From NCBI RefSeq assembly GCF_030732845.1, contig NZ_JASHKA010000019.1, forward strand, positions 1 to 64,000: a DNA stretch of 64,000 bases, in the 5' to 3' direction. Below the pieces are notes generated by a model that made no database searches, was not told the DNA's origin, and was given only the letters and a program-made list of their open reading frames with translations. Of the stretch, positions 7,767 to 15,872 are shown in pieces. A program made the position numbers and the translations under genes. The DNA is from Roseibium sp. MMSF_3544. GTDB lineage: Bacteria > Pseudomonadota > Alphaproteobacteria > Rhizobiales > Stappiaceae. The first letter of the stretch is position 1. Every line of letters starts with the position of its first letter.

Positions 7767-8732
7767 ATGAAACTTTTCACTAATCTCGGCAAAGGCCTGA
7801 TCGCCGGCGCTCTGGCCCTTTCCGCGTTGACCACAACGGCGGCGGCCGAATACCCGGAAAAGCCGGTCACCATGATCATTCCGCTTGGTGCGGGCGGTTC
7901 GCACGATCTGAATGCGCGCGTCATCGCCAGTATCCTGCCGACCTATCTGGGTCAGCCGGTGATCGTAAAACTGATGCCGGGCGCCTCGGGTCAGACCGGA
8001 ACCGCCGCTGCAGCGAATTCCGCGGCTGACGGTTACACAATTCTGTTCACGCAGAACTTTATCGACCAGCTTCAGCAGCATGTCGCCAAATTGCCGTATG
8101 ATCCGAACAAGGACTTCGTGACCGTTGCGCGTACCAACTTTGCAGCGCCGTCGGTGATCGTGAAGAGCGACAGCGAGTTCACGGACTTCAACTCAATGCT
8201 GGAATATGGCAAAGCCAACCCCGGAAAACTGCGTTTCGGTCATTCCGGCAACTGGGGTGCCTTCATGGTTCCAGGCGCACTGCTGTTCACCGAGGCAGGT
8301 GTTCGGCCTACACTGGTTCCGCACAAGGGTGGCGGTCCGGCTCTTCAGGCGCTCTTGGCCGGTGACGTTGATGTCTCCATGGCGTTCAACTCCGTGATTG
8401 ACAGCCAAGGCGACGCCTTGCGTCCGTTGGTTTCAGTCTCGCCGGGCACCGCCATTGAAGGTGTCCCGACAACCGGTGAGGTGGGCATCGAGGGCGTCGG
8501 CGATATGGGCATCATGCACCGCGTCGTTCTGGTTCCCGCCGGCGTTCCGGACGAAGCCCTGGCCAAGTTGCGCTCCGCTTTCGCTGAAATGCAGGACGAC
8601 AAAACCTACAAGCGCCTTCTCGGCAAACTTGGCGAGAACGCCGAGTTCATGGATGGCGAGGCCTATGATTCCATTCGTCTGAAGCAATCGGACGAGTACA
8701 AGGCTCTGGTTGACGGTCTGGCGTCCAACTAA
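7767..8732 (+). CDS. TTT-family periplasmic substrate-binding protein (TctC-like)
   Basis: From the ATG at 7767 (ATGGAGGAAACG upstream) the protein has 321 residues. It starts with a signal peptide, with cleavage likely after AAA near residue 27. The mature start EYPEKPVTMIIPLGAGGSHD is the hallmark of Bug/TctC receptors, whose two lobes clamp a carboxylated ligand. It completes the tctB-tctA-tctC type operon. The ligand is not predictable from sequence; many relatives bind citrate, aromatic or sugar-derived acids. Confidence 0.92.
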   Translation: MKLFTNLGKGLIAGALALSALTTTAAAEYPEKPVTMIIPLGAGGSHDLNARVIASILPTYLGQPVIVKLMPGASGQTGTAAAANSAADGYTILFTQNFIDQLQQHVAKLPYDPNKDFVTVARTNFAAPSVIVKSDSEFTDFNSMLEYGKANPGKLRFGHSGNWGAFMVPGALLFTEAGVRPTLVPHKGGGPALQALLAGDVDVSMAFNSVIDSQGDALRPLVSVSPGTAIEGVPTTGEVGIEGVGDMGIMHRVVLVPAGVPDEALAKLRSAFAEMQDDKTYKRLLGKLGENAEFMDGEAYDSIRLKQSDEYKALVDGLASN

Positions 8733-8746
8733 GCGTGATCATGTTC

Positions 8747-8768
8747 CCGGGGTGGGCGACCATCCCGG
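8747..8768 (+). terminator. GC-rich hairpin between the TctC and DctP-like genes
   Basis: CCGGGGTGG and CCATCCCGG form a 9-bp stem with one G-T pair and a GCGA loop, 14 bases after the TctC stop. There is no T-run, so it may protect or attenuate the transporter message rather than end it. Confidence 0.35.
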
Positions 8769-8780
8769 TGAACAAAACCT

Positions 8781-9713
8781 GTGAGCTCTGCCATGATGAA
8801 AGCGCGAATAGGTGGTTACCAGGGTCCGCACTCGGTTCACACCCGTGGCATGAAGGCCCTTTCTTCCATGCTTCTGGAGCTCGATACGCGGTTTGACGTT
8901 GAGGAGCACCTGGACGTCACCAGAGAAGGCATGGCCGCACGTGACCTTTTCGAAGGGCTGGAAACCGGGGCCTTCGACATTGGCTATCTGGCCAGCGGTT
9001 ACATGACGGAGCGCGTTCCCGAGCTCGGCTTGATGGACATTCCGTTTCTGGTCAGTGACAGGCGCAAAGCCTGCGCCGCATTGGATAGCGAAGCCGGTGA
9101 CATTCTGTGTTCGGCTTTCGAACGAAAAACCGGGATGAAGCTGCTTGGTTTCTGGGACAATGGACTTCGCCACATTACCAACCGCAAGAGACCGGTTCGG
9201 TGCGCGGCGGATTGCGAAGGCCTCGTGATCCGGACTTTGGACAACCGATTTTATCAAGAAACGCTGCGCTCCATGGGGTTCACGCCAGTCGTGACCGATG
9301 TGAAAGACCTGGTTACTGCCGTGGAAACCGGCAAGGTCGATGCGCAGGAAAACCCGTTGACGAACCTGGTGCGCTTCGGCATGCATCGCTTTCATCACCA
9401 TGTCAGTGAAACAGGCCACATATTCGGCGTCGCACTTTGTGTCGTGAATGCGCAATACTTCGCTGCGCTGGACGAAACCGCGCGTGATGCTCTCGTGGCA
9501 TCAGCACGATACGCGACCCTGATCCAGCGAGAGATTGCGGAACGCGAAGACCAAGAGACACGTGCCATCCTGCAACGCGAGCGGATTGAAATTGTGCCGC
9601 GAGAAAACATCGACATTGCCGAGTTCCTGCGACTGACCGCAAAGGTCCGCACCAGGATCACGTCCCGGTTGTCGCCGAACCTCGTCGAGGTTTTTGCCGA
9701 AGTTGTAATTTAA
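8781..9713 (+). CDS. DctP-like (TRAP solute-receptor fold) protein without signal peptide
   Basis: The 310-residue protein matches the DctP receptor family. Typical stretches are GAFDIGYLASGYMTERVPELGLMDIPFLV, the conserved region around GFWDNGLRHITNRKRPV and the VDAQENPL segment with the carboxylate-contacting region. The N-terminus (MSSAMMKARIGGYQGPH) has no signal peptide, and no DctQ or DctM membrane genes are nearby. It may be a cytoplasmic ligand-binding or sensing protein, or a decayed receptor. The start is uncertain: GTG 8781 has GGTGA upstream, but ATG 8793 or 8796 are possible. It follows TctC by 48 bases and may share its transcript. Confidence 0.75.
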   Translation: MSSAMMKARIGGYQGPHSVHTRGMKALSSMLLELDTRFDVEEHLDVTREGMAARDLFEGLETGAFDIGYLASGYMTERVPELGLMDIPFLVSDRRKACAALDSEAGDILCSAFERKTGMKLLGFWDNGLRHITNRKRPVRCAADCEGLVIRTLDNRFYQETLRSMGFTPVVTDVKDLVTAVETGKVDAQENPLTNLVRFGMHRFHHHVSETGHIFGVALCVVNAQYFAALDETARDALVASARYATLIQREIAEREDQETRAILQRERIEIVPRENIDIAEFLRLTAKVRTRITSRLSPNLVEVFAEVVI

Positions 9714-9714
9714 T

Positions 9715-9765
9715 ATTATCGATAATGTTGACATCACTAGATATCTAATTTAGATTATCGATAAT
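9715..9765 (+). promoter_or_regulatory. Promoter with two GntR operators for the dehydrogenase/aldolase operon
   Basis: Perfect ATTATCGATAAT palindromes lie at 9715-9726 and 9754-9765, with centres 39 bp apart. Between them is TTGACA (9728-9733), and TAGATT (9751-9756) follows after exactly 17 bp. One operator therefore abuts the -35 box and the other overlaps the -10 box. This is the strongest promoter/operator arrangement in the island and predicts tight repression, possibly with looping or cooperative dimers. Confidence 0.85.
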
Positions 9766-9794
9766 CGATAGAATGAGTCATCCGAGGACGCGCA

Positions 9795-10940
9795 ATGAAA
9801 ACTTCTCCTGACTTCCCGATCCCTGAACAGATGAAGGCTTGGGTGATCGGTGATCCCGACGAACTGCTCCTGACCGAAAAACCGGTTCCGCAGCCGAAGC
9901 GCGCCGAGGCGCTTGTCCGTGTGGACGCGGTTGCGATTTGCGCCACTGACCTGGAGATCTTGCATTACGGATCACCGGCCCTGGTGCAGGGGGGCGCACC
10001 GTTCAACAAGAATTTCACGCCCGGTCACGAATACATGGGCACAGTGGTCGGTCTTGGAGACGGCGTCGATGAGTTCGAAATCGGCGACCGCGTCACCGTC
10101 GAGATTCATGCAGGGTGCGGCCAGTGCAAGCGATGCCGCGCAGGCATGTACACCAGCTGCCTCAACTACGGTCTCAATTATGGAGACAAGAACAAGGGCC
10201 ACAGGGCGAACGGCTTCACCACGGATGGCGGCTTTGCCGAATATGCGGTGAACAACATCAACACCATGATCAAGGTGCCCGATGACATGTCGGACGAAGA
10301 GGCGACGCTTGTCGTCACGGCCGGCACGTCGATGTATGGCCTGACCGAGCTCGGGGGGCTGGTTGCAGGTGAAAGCGTGGTGGTGACTGGCCCTGGCGCC
10401 ATCGGTCTCCTGGCCGTTGCCGTCGCCAAGTCGCTCGGTGCTTCACCTGTTGTCTTGACGGGCACGCGCGACGCGCGCCTGGCGATCGGCCGCAGGCTCG
10501 GTGCGGATCACGTCATCAACGTTCGAAACGAGAACACCGTCGATGCGGTCAAACGCATCGTGGGCCCGAAAGGGGCTGACTACGTGGTCGAATGCGCCGG
10601 TTCTGAAGTCGCGATCAATGACGCCATCCGGATGACCAATCGCGGCGGGAAAATCTGCCTTGCAGCGTTTCCGCATGAGCCGACGAAGGTCGACTTACCC
10701 TACGCGGTACAAAACAACATGTATCTTTATGGCATTCGCGGCGAAGGCAAGAGCGCCACGCACCGCGCCATGGCGCTGATGGCTGCGAAAGCGTTCGACG
10801 CCACTCTCATTCACACCCACACCTTTGCGCTGGAGGACCTGCCGACGGCGATCCGCTACGCGAAGGATCGGATCGACGACGCCATCAAGGTTGTTGTCAA
10901 GGCTCGAGGCGCGGAGCGCGTCGCCCAAGCTGCGGAGTAA
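9795..10940 (+). CDS. Zinc-dependent medium-chain alcohol/polyol dehydrogenase
   Basis: The 381-residue protein carries the medium-chain dehydrogenase signature GHEYMG (about 77-82). Catalytic zinc ligands are likely C49 and H78/E79. The structural-zinc cysteines are in CGQCKRCRAGMYTSC (C108, C111, C114, C122). A Rossmann motif GPGAIG is near 199-204. It resembles the sorbitol/threonine dehydrogenase branch and should oxidise a secondary alcohol with NAD(P). It opens the operon that continues with the DapA-family enzyme (5-base gap) and the secreted ABM protein, behind the double-operator promoter. Confidence 0.88.
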   Translation: MKTSPDFPIPEQMKAWVIGDPDELLLTEKPVPQPKRAEALVRVDAVAICATDLEILHYGSPALVQGGAPFNKNFTPGHEYMGTVVGLGDGVDEFEIGDRVTVEIHAGCGQCKRCRAGMYTSCLNYGLNYGDKNKGHRANGFTTDGGFAEYAVNNINTMIKVPDDMSDEEATLVVTAGTSMYGLTELGGLVAGESVVVTGPGAIGLLAVAVAKSLGASPVVLTGTRDARLAIGRRLGADHVINVRNENTVDAVKRIVGPKGADYVVECAGSEVAINDAIRMTNRGGKICLAAFPHEPTKVDLPYAVQNNMYLYGIRGEGKSATHRAMALMAAKAFDATLIHTHTFALEDLPTAIRYAKDRIDDAIKVVVKARGAERVAQAAE

Positions 10941-10945
10941 TTCTC

Positions 10946-11869
10946 ATGAGCAAAGCAAGAAACGGCGTCTATGCCGCCGCTGTCACCCCGGTCGCCGTCG
11001 ACGGAACCGTCGATATCCCGAAGCTTGTCAACTATTGCAAGCGGCTGATCGACGAAGGCCTGGACGGGGTTGCTCCGGCGGGCACCACAGGCGAAGGCAA
11101 TTCGCTTCCAACGGCGTCGCGCCTCGCGCTGCCCGGCGCATTTGCCGAGGCTGGTTTTGCAGGCGATCAGGTGATTTTCGGGACCGGCTCCTGCGCCGCC
11201 GACGATGCGGTTGAGTTAACGCGTGCGTGTGTCGACGCAGGTTTTCCAAACGTCCTGGTGCTGCCGCCCTACTACCTGAAGAATGTGCCTGACAAGGGGT
11301 TGTTCGCCTACTACGCGCGGCTGATCGAGCAGGTCGGTTCGAGCGATCTGAGGATCTATCTCTATCACTTTCCGCAAATGTCGATGACGCCGATTTCGAT
11401 CCCGCTGATCCAGGAACTGAAGGTGGAATTCGGGCAAGTCATCGCCGGTCTCAAGGACAGTTCTGGCGACTATGAGGGGACGTTGGCCTTCGCCGGCGCC
11501 GCGGCAGACTTTGACGTTTTCCCGTCAAATGAGGGCGTGCTTCGTGACGCGCTCAAGAACGGGTGCGGCGGCGTTATTTCCGCCACCACCAATGCCTCAG
11601 CAGGACTGGCCCGCGCAACGATCGATGCCGTCGGCGGCGACGCCGAAGCTTATCAGAGGGCGCTGGCGGCTGTCCGCCAGACGATTTCGAAATATCCGCT
11701 GAGCGCGGCGTTGAAGCAGATCGAGGCCTGGAAGTCGGGCGATGACAGCTGGTGCGCGACATTCGCTCCGCTGGTTCCGCTGAGTACCGAACAGGCACAG
11801 GCATTGTTTGACGATTTGAAAGCTCTGGAGTCAGAGGCCGGAGACCTGACTGTTCGCCTTGCCGCATAA
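10946..11869 (+). CDS. DapA/NAL superfamily aldolase or dehydratase
   Basis: The 307-residue TIM barrel has the family hallmarks. The Schiff-base lysine is K170 in GLKDSSGD, the tyrosine is in YLYHFP (Y140) and the carboxylate-binding motif is GTTGE (46-50). The superfamily cleaves or dehydrates 2-keto acids such as 2-keto-3-deoxy sugar acids, N-acetylneuraminate or dihydrodipicolinate. Placement in a GntR/TTT/dehydrogenase operon argues for catabolism of a keto-deoxy acid rather than lysine synthesis; this is inference. It is translationally close to the preceding dehydrogenase gene. Confidence 0.88.
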   Translation: MSKARNGVYAAAVTPVAVDGTVDIPKLVNYCKRLIDEGLDGVAPAGTTGEGNSLPTASRLALPGAFAEAGFAGDQVIFGTGSCAADDAVELTRACVDAGFPNVLVLPPYYLKNVPDKGLFAYYARLIEQVGSSDLRIYLYHFPQMSMTPISIPLIQELKVEFGQVIAGLKDSSGDYEGTLAFAGAAADFDVFPSNEGVLRDALKNGCGGVISATTNASAGLARATIDAVGGDAEAYQRALAAVRQTISKYPLSAALKQIEAWKSGDDSWCATFAPLVPLSTEQAQALFDDLKALESEAGDLTVRLAA

Positions 11870-11901
11870 GCGGCGTTCAACCACTGTCTAGGGAGGAAAT
11901 C

Positions 11902-12723
11902 ATGATCAATACATTTAGAAATCCGCTACGGGGACTTGGCTTGGCGGCCCTGCTGGCCCTCGGTTCAACGTCGGTCATGGCTGACGTGACACTAAAGGAC
12001 GGAACTGTCTTGTCCGACGAGCCGACTTTCATCGTGACATATATTGAAGTCGATGCGAGCAAGTCTGATGAAGCGCTCGACCTGATCAAAAAGCAGGCAA
12101 AGGACAGCGCAAGCGAGACCGGCCTTCTTCGGTTCGAGGGCTTGCAACGCTTGGGTCAAGACAATCATTTCATTGTTCTCGAAACCTGGGCGACGCCCGA
12201 AGATCGTTCGGCCCACGCCGCCGCGGAGCACACCCTTGCGTATCGCAACGCTTTGGAACCGCTTCTCTACGCGCCTTACGACGAACGGCCGCATGTCGGT
12301 CTGGTAGCTGCCGCACCGTCGGACGTCCCAGCCGGCACGTCGTCGACGGTCTATGTGATCACCCACGCCGACATCATTCCGCCGGAGCAATTTGCACCTT
12401 GTGACCGCCAAGTCGACCCGGCCGGACCCTGCGGAAATGAAATGATGACAGACCTGGCCGAATTCAGCCGGACTCATGACGGCAACATGCGCTTCGACGT
12501 GCTGACACAGTCGAACCGAGGTAACCACATGAGCGTTGTCGAGATGTGGGACAGCCAGGCGTCGCAAGAGGCGCATCAGGTCCAGCCCGACAAGAAGCAG
12601 TTCCGGAACGAACTCGCCGGTATCGTGCCCGAAGGCGGCGTGAATGCCGATCCGCAGTTCGTCCCCAACATGCTGACAGGCAGCCTTTGGGACGAGCGGC
12701 TCTACAAGCTGGTTACGGAATAA
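11902..12723 (+). CDS. Secreted protein with two ABM-like (dimeric alpha-beta barrel) domains
   Basis: The 273-residue protein has a signal peptide ending near SVMA (residue 27), so it should be periplasmic. Residues about 42-115 (FIVTYIEVDASKSDEALDLIKKQA, then NHFIVLETWATPEDRSAH) match the antibiotic-biosynthesis-monooxygenase or quinol-monooxygenase fold. A second, more divergent copy spans about 148-230 (VYVITHADIIPP, later MSVVEMWDSQASQEAH). A tandem, exported ABM protein is unusual. It closes the GntR-controlled operon, 32 bases after the DapA-family gene, with a good AGGGAGGAAA ribosome site. It could act on a quinone-like or aromatic compound, but nothing here proves activity. Confidence 0.65.
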   Translation: MINTFRNPLRGLGLAALLALGSTSVMADVTLKDGTVLSDEPTFIVTYIEVDASKSDEALDLIKKQAKDSASETGLLRFEGLQRLGQDNHFIVLETWATPEDRSAHAAAEHTLAYRNALEPLLYAPYDERPHVGLVAAAPSDVPAGTSSTVYVITHADIIPPEQFAPCDRQVDPAGPCGNEMMTDLAEFSRTHDGNMRFDVLTQSNRGNHMSVVEMWDSQASQEAHQVQPDKKQFRNELAGIVPEGGVNADPQFVPNMLTGSLWDERLYKLVTE

Positions 12724-12734
12724 TCCAGCCAGGG

Positions 12735-12773
12735 AGGCGCCAGGTCATCGTCCTGGCGCCCCCGTCTGCTTTT
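12735..12773 (+). terminator. Terminator of the dehydrogenase/aldolase/ABM operon
   Basis: GGCGCCAGG and CCTGGCGCC form a perfect 9-bp stem with an 8-base loop, 11 bases after the stop codon. A pyrimidine-rich tail with TTTT follows. Confidence 0.65.
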
Positions 12774-12829
12774 GCAACACGCAGGCTGACCAAGCTGCAT
12801 CTGTTCGAAACATGTTGCGACGATGGGCT

Positions 12830-13318
12830 TCAGCCACACCCTGCCGGATTGGATGGATAGAGCAGAAACACCCTGTCATCGCTCTGCGACAGATCGGGTG
12901 AGAAATCGGCACCCTCAACGACAAGATAGTCGACGATCGACATGCGCAGGTTCGGGCCACGGTCCGTGAACTGGATTCGTCCGCCGTCACCCTCGGTCGC
13001 GCAGCTCGCATCGGCCCGGCAATAGGCAACGCTGTCGTAGCGCCGTCCATCCCTGAGTATGAAGCCAAAACGTAGTGCCTGGCCGTCCGGGCTCACACCA
13101 AGCGACGGGTCCGCGACGAACCAGATGCGTGCAACCAGTTGCTGAGGGTGGTTGCCAAGATGATCGGCGGAGTAGGCGCGGGAATAACAGGCACCTGTTT
13201 CGAAGCGCTCTGCAAGGCTTGCTGCAATTGCAGTTGAGCTAAGCGTTGCAAATGCACCTGCTGCGAGAAGCGCGACGGTTGCGGTCTTCAAAAGGCTCAA
13301 AGAAGAATTTCCAGGCAC
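12830..13318 (-). CDS. Exported protein of unknown function
   Basis: The 162-residue product starts at GTG 13318, with GATGAGG about 8 bases upstream. It has a clear signal peptide (KTATVALLAAGAFATLSSTAIA, cleavage near residue 32). The mature part has several cysteines (ACYSRAY, YCRADASCAT and a C-terminal PAGCG) that could form disulfides. I recognise no domain. It stands alone between the catabolic island and a small NTF2-like gene on the other strand. Confidence 0.6.
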   Translation of the reverse strand: MPGNSSLSLLKTATVALLAAGAFATLSSTAIAASLAERFETGACYSRAYSADHLGNHPQQLVARIWFVADPSLGVSPDGQALRFGFILRDGRRYDSVAYCRADASCATEGDGGRIQFTDRGPNLRMSIVDYLVVEGADFSPDLSQSDDRVFLLYPSNPAGCG

Positions 13319-13514
13319 GAAAACCTCATCGAATACGGTTTGTCTGAAATTTTGCCAGGCAATCGTGACACCGCGAATTCGACGGCCGGCCTGCAGATAT
13401 CCTGAACAATCCTAGGGAACCTGCTGCCGACGAATGAACTGCGGCAAAATTCCAATCGCCTTGCAAAAGAGGTACGGTTGACCCAACCCGCACAATACCG
13501 CTTGAGGTGCAAAG

Positions 13515-13913
13515 ATGTCCACGCAGCCGGACAATGCCGCAACAGTCAGGGCATTCATCGAGGCTTTCAACGCTGCCGATCTGCCCGCCATGGCGGCCTG
13601 TCTTGCAGATGGGCTTGTTGCGGAAGTCACGAAAAAGGACGGCAGCACCAGGCAGGTCGCAGGTGGTGACGCCTACATGAAACTGATCGAGCAGTTGGAT
13701 ATTGCAACCGTTCAGCCGATCCTGACGATCCCCCAGATTGCCGATGTCAACGAGAACCAGGTTCTGGTGATGATCGAGGTCAGGGCGGAACGCAAAGGCC
13801 GTAAGCTGCACAATTTCGCGGCCTATCTCATGACGATCCGCGAACGCAAGATCGAGAGGATCTGGATGGTCGAGGCGCTCCCAGCTGAGAGCGACGCGTT
13901 CTGGTCTGCTTGA
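13515..13913 (+). CDS. SnoaL/NTF2-like small protein
   Basis: The 132-residue protein begins with the helix AATVRAFIEAFNAADLPAMAACLADGL. It continues with beta strands ending in HNFAAYLMTIRERKIERIWMVEA, the cone-shaped NTF2/SnoaL fold. Members include ketosteroid isomerases, polyketide cyclases and many uncharacterised proteins; the helix and sheet pattern alone does not give a substrate. It is convergent with the TetR gene, with only 5 bases between the two stops. Confidence 0.7.
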   Translation: MSTQPDNAATVRAFIEAFNAADLPAMAACLADGLVAEVTKKDGSTRQVAGGDAYMKLIEQLDIATVQPILTIPQIADVNENQVLVMIEVRAERKGRKLHNFAAYLMTIRERKIERIWMVEALPAESDAFWSA

Positions 13914-13918
13914 GGAGT

Positions 13919-14521
13919 TTACATTTCCCGGTAGCCAAACTTCGGTATCACGTCGAGTACATCGAAGGCCGGCGTACCGTCGTCGCGGAAGTTTATCTGG
14001 CCGTTGTTCAAGAGAGTGGCGTAGCCATGGGCAAATGACCACAGCATGATTTCCGTGCGAAGTTGCGCATGATCCAGATCTGCCTTGTCCCAGTCGAGCC
14101 CTTCGGAGATTTCTTCCAGGACCCGGTAGCTCGCGCGGGCGGCTTCGGAAACCTCTTCGTCCTTGAAATCGCAGTATTCCGGAGAGAACATGATCTGGAA
14201 CAGCGCCGGATGCTTGCGGGCGAAGCGAATATAGCCCTCAACGGCCGCTTCAAGTTTCTTGACCCGGCCGGACGTTCCAGTGAGGCCAGCCCGCATTTCG
14301 GTGGCAAAGCGCCGAAACCCCTCAGCACCGATTGCCGTCATGAGGCCTCTCATCGAACCGAAATGGTTCTTCGGTGCCGTATGACTGACACCGACCTTTG
14401 CTGCAATCTTCCTGAGCGACAGTTCCGCGAGGCCCTCGGTCTCGATAATTCCCATTCCTGCTTCGATCAACGCGTTTCTAAGGTCGCCATGGTGATATTT
14501 TTTTCTTTTTTCTGCAGGCAT
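13919..14521 (-). CDS. TetR/AcrR family transcriptional regulator
   Basis: The 200-residue protein has the N-terminal TetR helix-turn-helix: ALIEAGMGIIETEGLAELSLRKIAAKVGVSHTAPKNHF, with K/F in the usual recognition-helix position. The C-terminal part resembles WHG/TetR_C_33-type ligand domains. It is divergent from the ABA4-like membrane gene at 14621, so it probably regulates that pair from the 100-bp intergenic region, which contains a near-palindrome at 14575-14588. Confidence 0.85.
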   Translation of the reverse strand: MPAEKRKKYHHGDLRNALIEAGMGIIETEGLAELSLRKIAAKVGVSHTAPKNHFGSMRGLMTAIGAEGFRRFATEMRAGLTGTSGRVKKLEAAVEGYIRFARKHPALFQIMFSPEYCDFKDEEVSEAARASYRVLEEISEGLDWDKADLDHAQLRTEIMLWSFAHGYATLLNNGQINFRDDGTPAFDVLDVIPKFGYREM

Positions 14522-14574
14522 TTACGTCTCTAATCTTTCCATTGGAAATATTTTTGCTGGTCCAGGCCGCTCTT

Positions 14575-14588
14575 TGGTGTATATACCA
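14575..14588. promoter_or_regulatory. Possible TetR operator
   Basis: TGGTGTATATACCA is an imperfect 14-bp palindrome in the AT-rich gap between the divergent TetR gene and the ABA4-like gene. Its position suits a local operator; no second copy was seen to support it. Confidence 0.4.
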
Positions 14589-14620
14589 TCTGAATAAATA
14601 TTTACACTGGATACATTCAA

Positions 14621-15058
14621 ATGACGCTTGAACAGGTTTTTTCCGCGTCCGGAACGTTGGCGATGATCGGCTGGGTGGTGCTGATCTTCGCGCCGCGCCG
14701 CTGGGCCTGGCTCAATCTGGTACCGCAAATCGTTGTTCCGCTGGCGCTGTCCGTTCTCTACGCCGGGTTCATCCTGGCCTATTTCGCGGACTCTGGAGGC
14801 GGATACGGGTCGCTCGCGGAGGTTCGGCAATTGTTCTCGCTGGACGAACTCTTGCTGGCGGGCTGGATCCATTACCTCGCCTTCGATCTCATGGTCGGTG
14901 GTTTCCTGGCCGGGCGCATGGACAGGATCGGAATCCAGCGCATCGTGCAGGCTCCGATCCTGTTCGCAACCTTCATGTTCGGTCCTGTCGGGGTGCTGCT
15001 TGCGTTCGGCACGGAAGCCGTCGTGCGCGTCGCCACCCCGCGCTTTGCCAAGGCTTGA
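14621..15058 (+). CDS. ABA4-like membrane protein (DUF4281)
   Basis: The 145-residue protein has four hydrophobic segments. Its central WIHYLAFDLMVGGFLAGRMDRIGIQR is the signature of the ABA4-like family, named after the plant neoxanthin-synthesis factor. The bacterial role is not known to me. It begins a two-gene unit with a larger membrane protein (4-base gap) and is divergent from a TetR regulator that likely controls both. Confidence 0.8.
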   Translation: MTLEQVFSASGTLAMIGWVVLIFAPRRWAWLNLVPQIVVPLALSVLYAGFILAYFADSGGGYGSLAEVRQLFSLDELLLAGWIHYLAFDLMVGGFLAGRMDRIGIQRIVQAPILFATFMFGPVGVLLAFGTEAVVRVATPRFAKA

Positions 15059-15062
15059 TACA

Positions 15063-15872
15063 ATGACTTCTACAGATCTTTCCACCGCCCGGGCTCCATC
15101 TGCCCGTCTTTCACTTGTGCTCACAGGTTTGTCGGTGGGTATTCTTGTGGTTTCACTCGCAGCGAACACGGTTGACCCACGCCTGCTTGATGGCGCTCCC
15201 GTATGGGCGAAGCCGGTAAAATTTGCGCTGTCTTTCGTCGTCTTGTTTGCAACGGTTGCCTGGCTGGAGACGCGCCTGTCACCCCGCTGGCGTGATGGCA
15301 TCGTACTGACGGCAACGCTTGCGCTCATGGGAACTTCACTGGTCGCCGAGATGGCGTACATGATGTTCCAGGCGGCTCAGGGTGAGCCTTCCCACTTCAA
15401 CCTTTCAACGCCCTTTCATACATTCATGTACACGGTGGTCATGTTTGTCGGCGCACTCGTGCTCGTGGTCGGGATCGGGATCTTTGGCGTTGTGGCCGCC
15501 TGCGACCGGGATGCCAGGCTTGAGCCAGGCCTTCGACTGGGAGTGGTCTTGGGATTCGGGCTTTCGTTGGTGCTCACGGTGATTGTTGCAGGTTACATGG
15601 GCGGCCAGGCCGGGCATCACGTGGGTACGCCATCAGCAGATGCCGGAACGCTGCCCCTGGTTGGCTGGTCAACCGAAGTGGGTGATCTTCGTCCGGCACA
15701 CTTCCTGTCGCTCCACGCTATGCAGGTTTTGCCGCTGTTCGGCTGGCTGCTTGATCGCCGGATGCCGGGCCACGCCCGGAAAGGTATCGTGCTCATTGCA
15801 GTTATCTACTGCGTCGCAACTTTTGCAGTCTTTGCGGGCGCGGTTGCGGGAAGGCCTCTGATTGGCATGTAA
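15063..15872 (+). CDS. Conserved polytopic membrane protein
   Basis: From the ATG at 15063 the protein has 269 residues and about seven hydrophobic helices. Polar or histidine-bearing loops include TPFHTFMYTVV, GQAGHHVG and HFLSLHAMQVLPLFGWLLDRR. I do not recognise a named family. Close coupling to the ABA4-like gene suggests the two products work together in the membrane. The histidines could bind a metal or a haem, but this is speculation. Confidence 0.7.
   Translation: MTSTDLSTARAPSARLSLVLTGLSVGILVVSLAANTVDPRLLDGAPVWAKPVKFALSFVVLFATVAWLETRLSPRWRDGIVLTATLALMGTSLVAEMAYMMFQAAQGEPSHFNLSTPFHTFMYTVVMFVGALVLVVGIGIFGVVAACDRDARLEPGLRLGVVLGFGLSLVLTVIVAGYMGGQAGHHVGTPSADAGTLPLVGWSTEVGDLRPAHFLSLHAMQVLPLFGWLLDRRMPGHARKGIVLIAVIYCVATFAVFAGAVAGRPLIGM

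Noticed and set aside
6563..7924. 453-residue minus-strand frame antisense to the TctA gene
   Set aside because: Composition (many His, Arg, Gln) is that of a shadow frame; the plus frame has clear TctA motifs and membrane helices.
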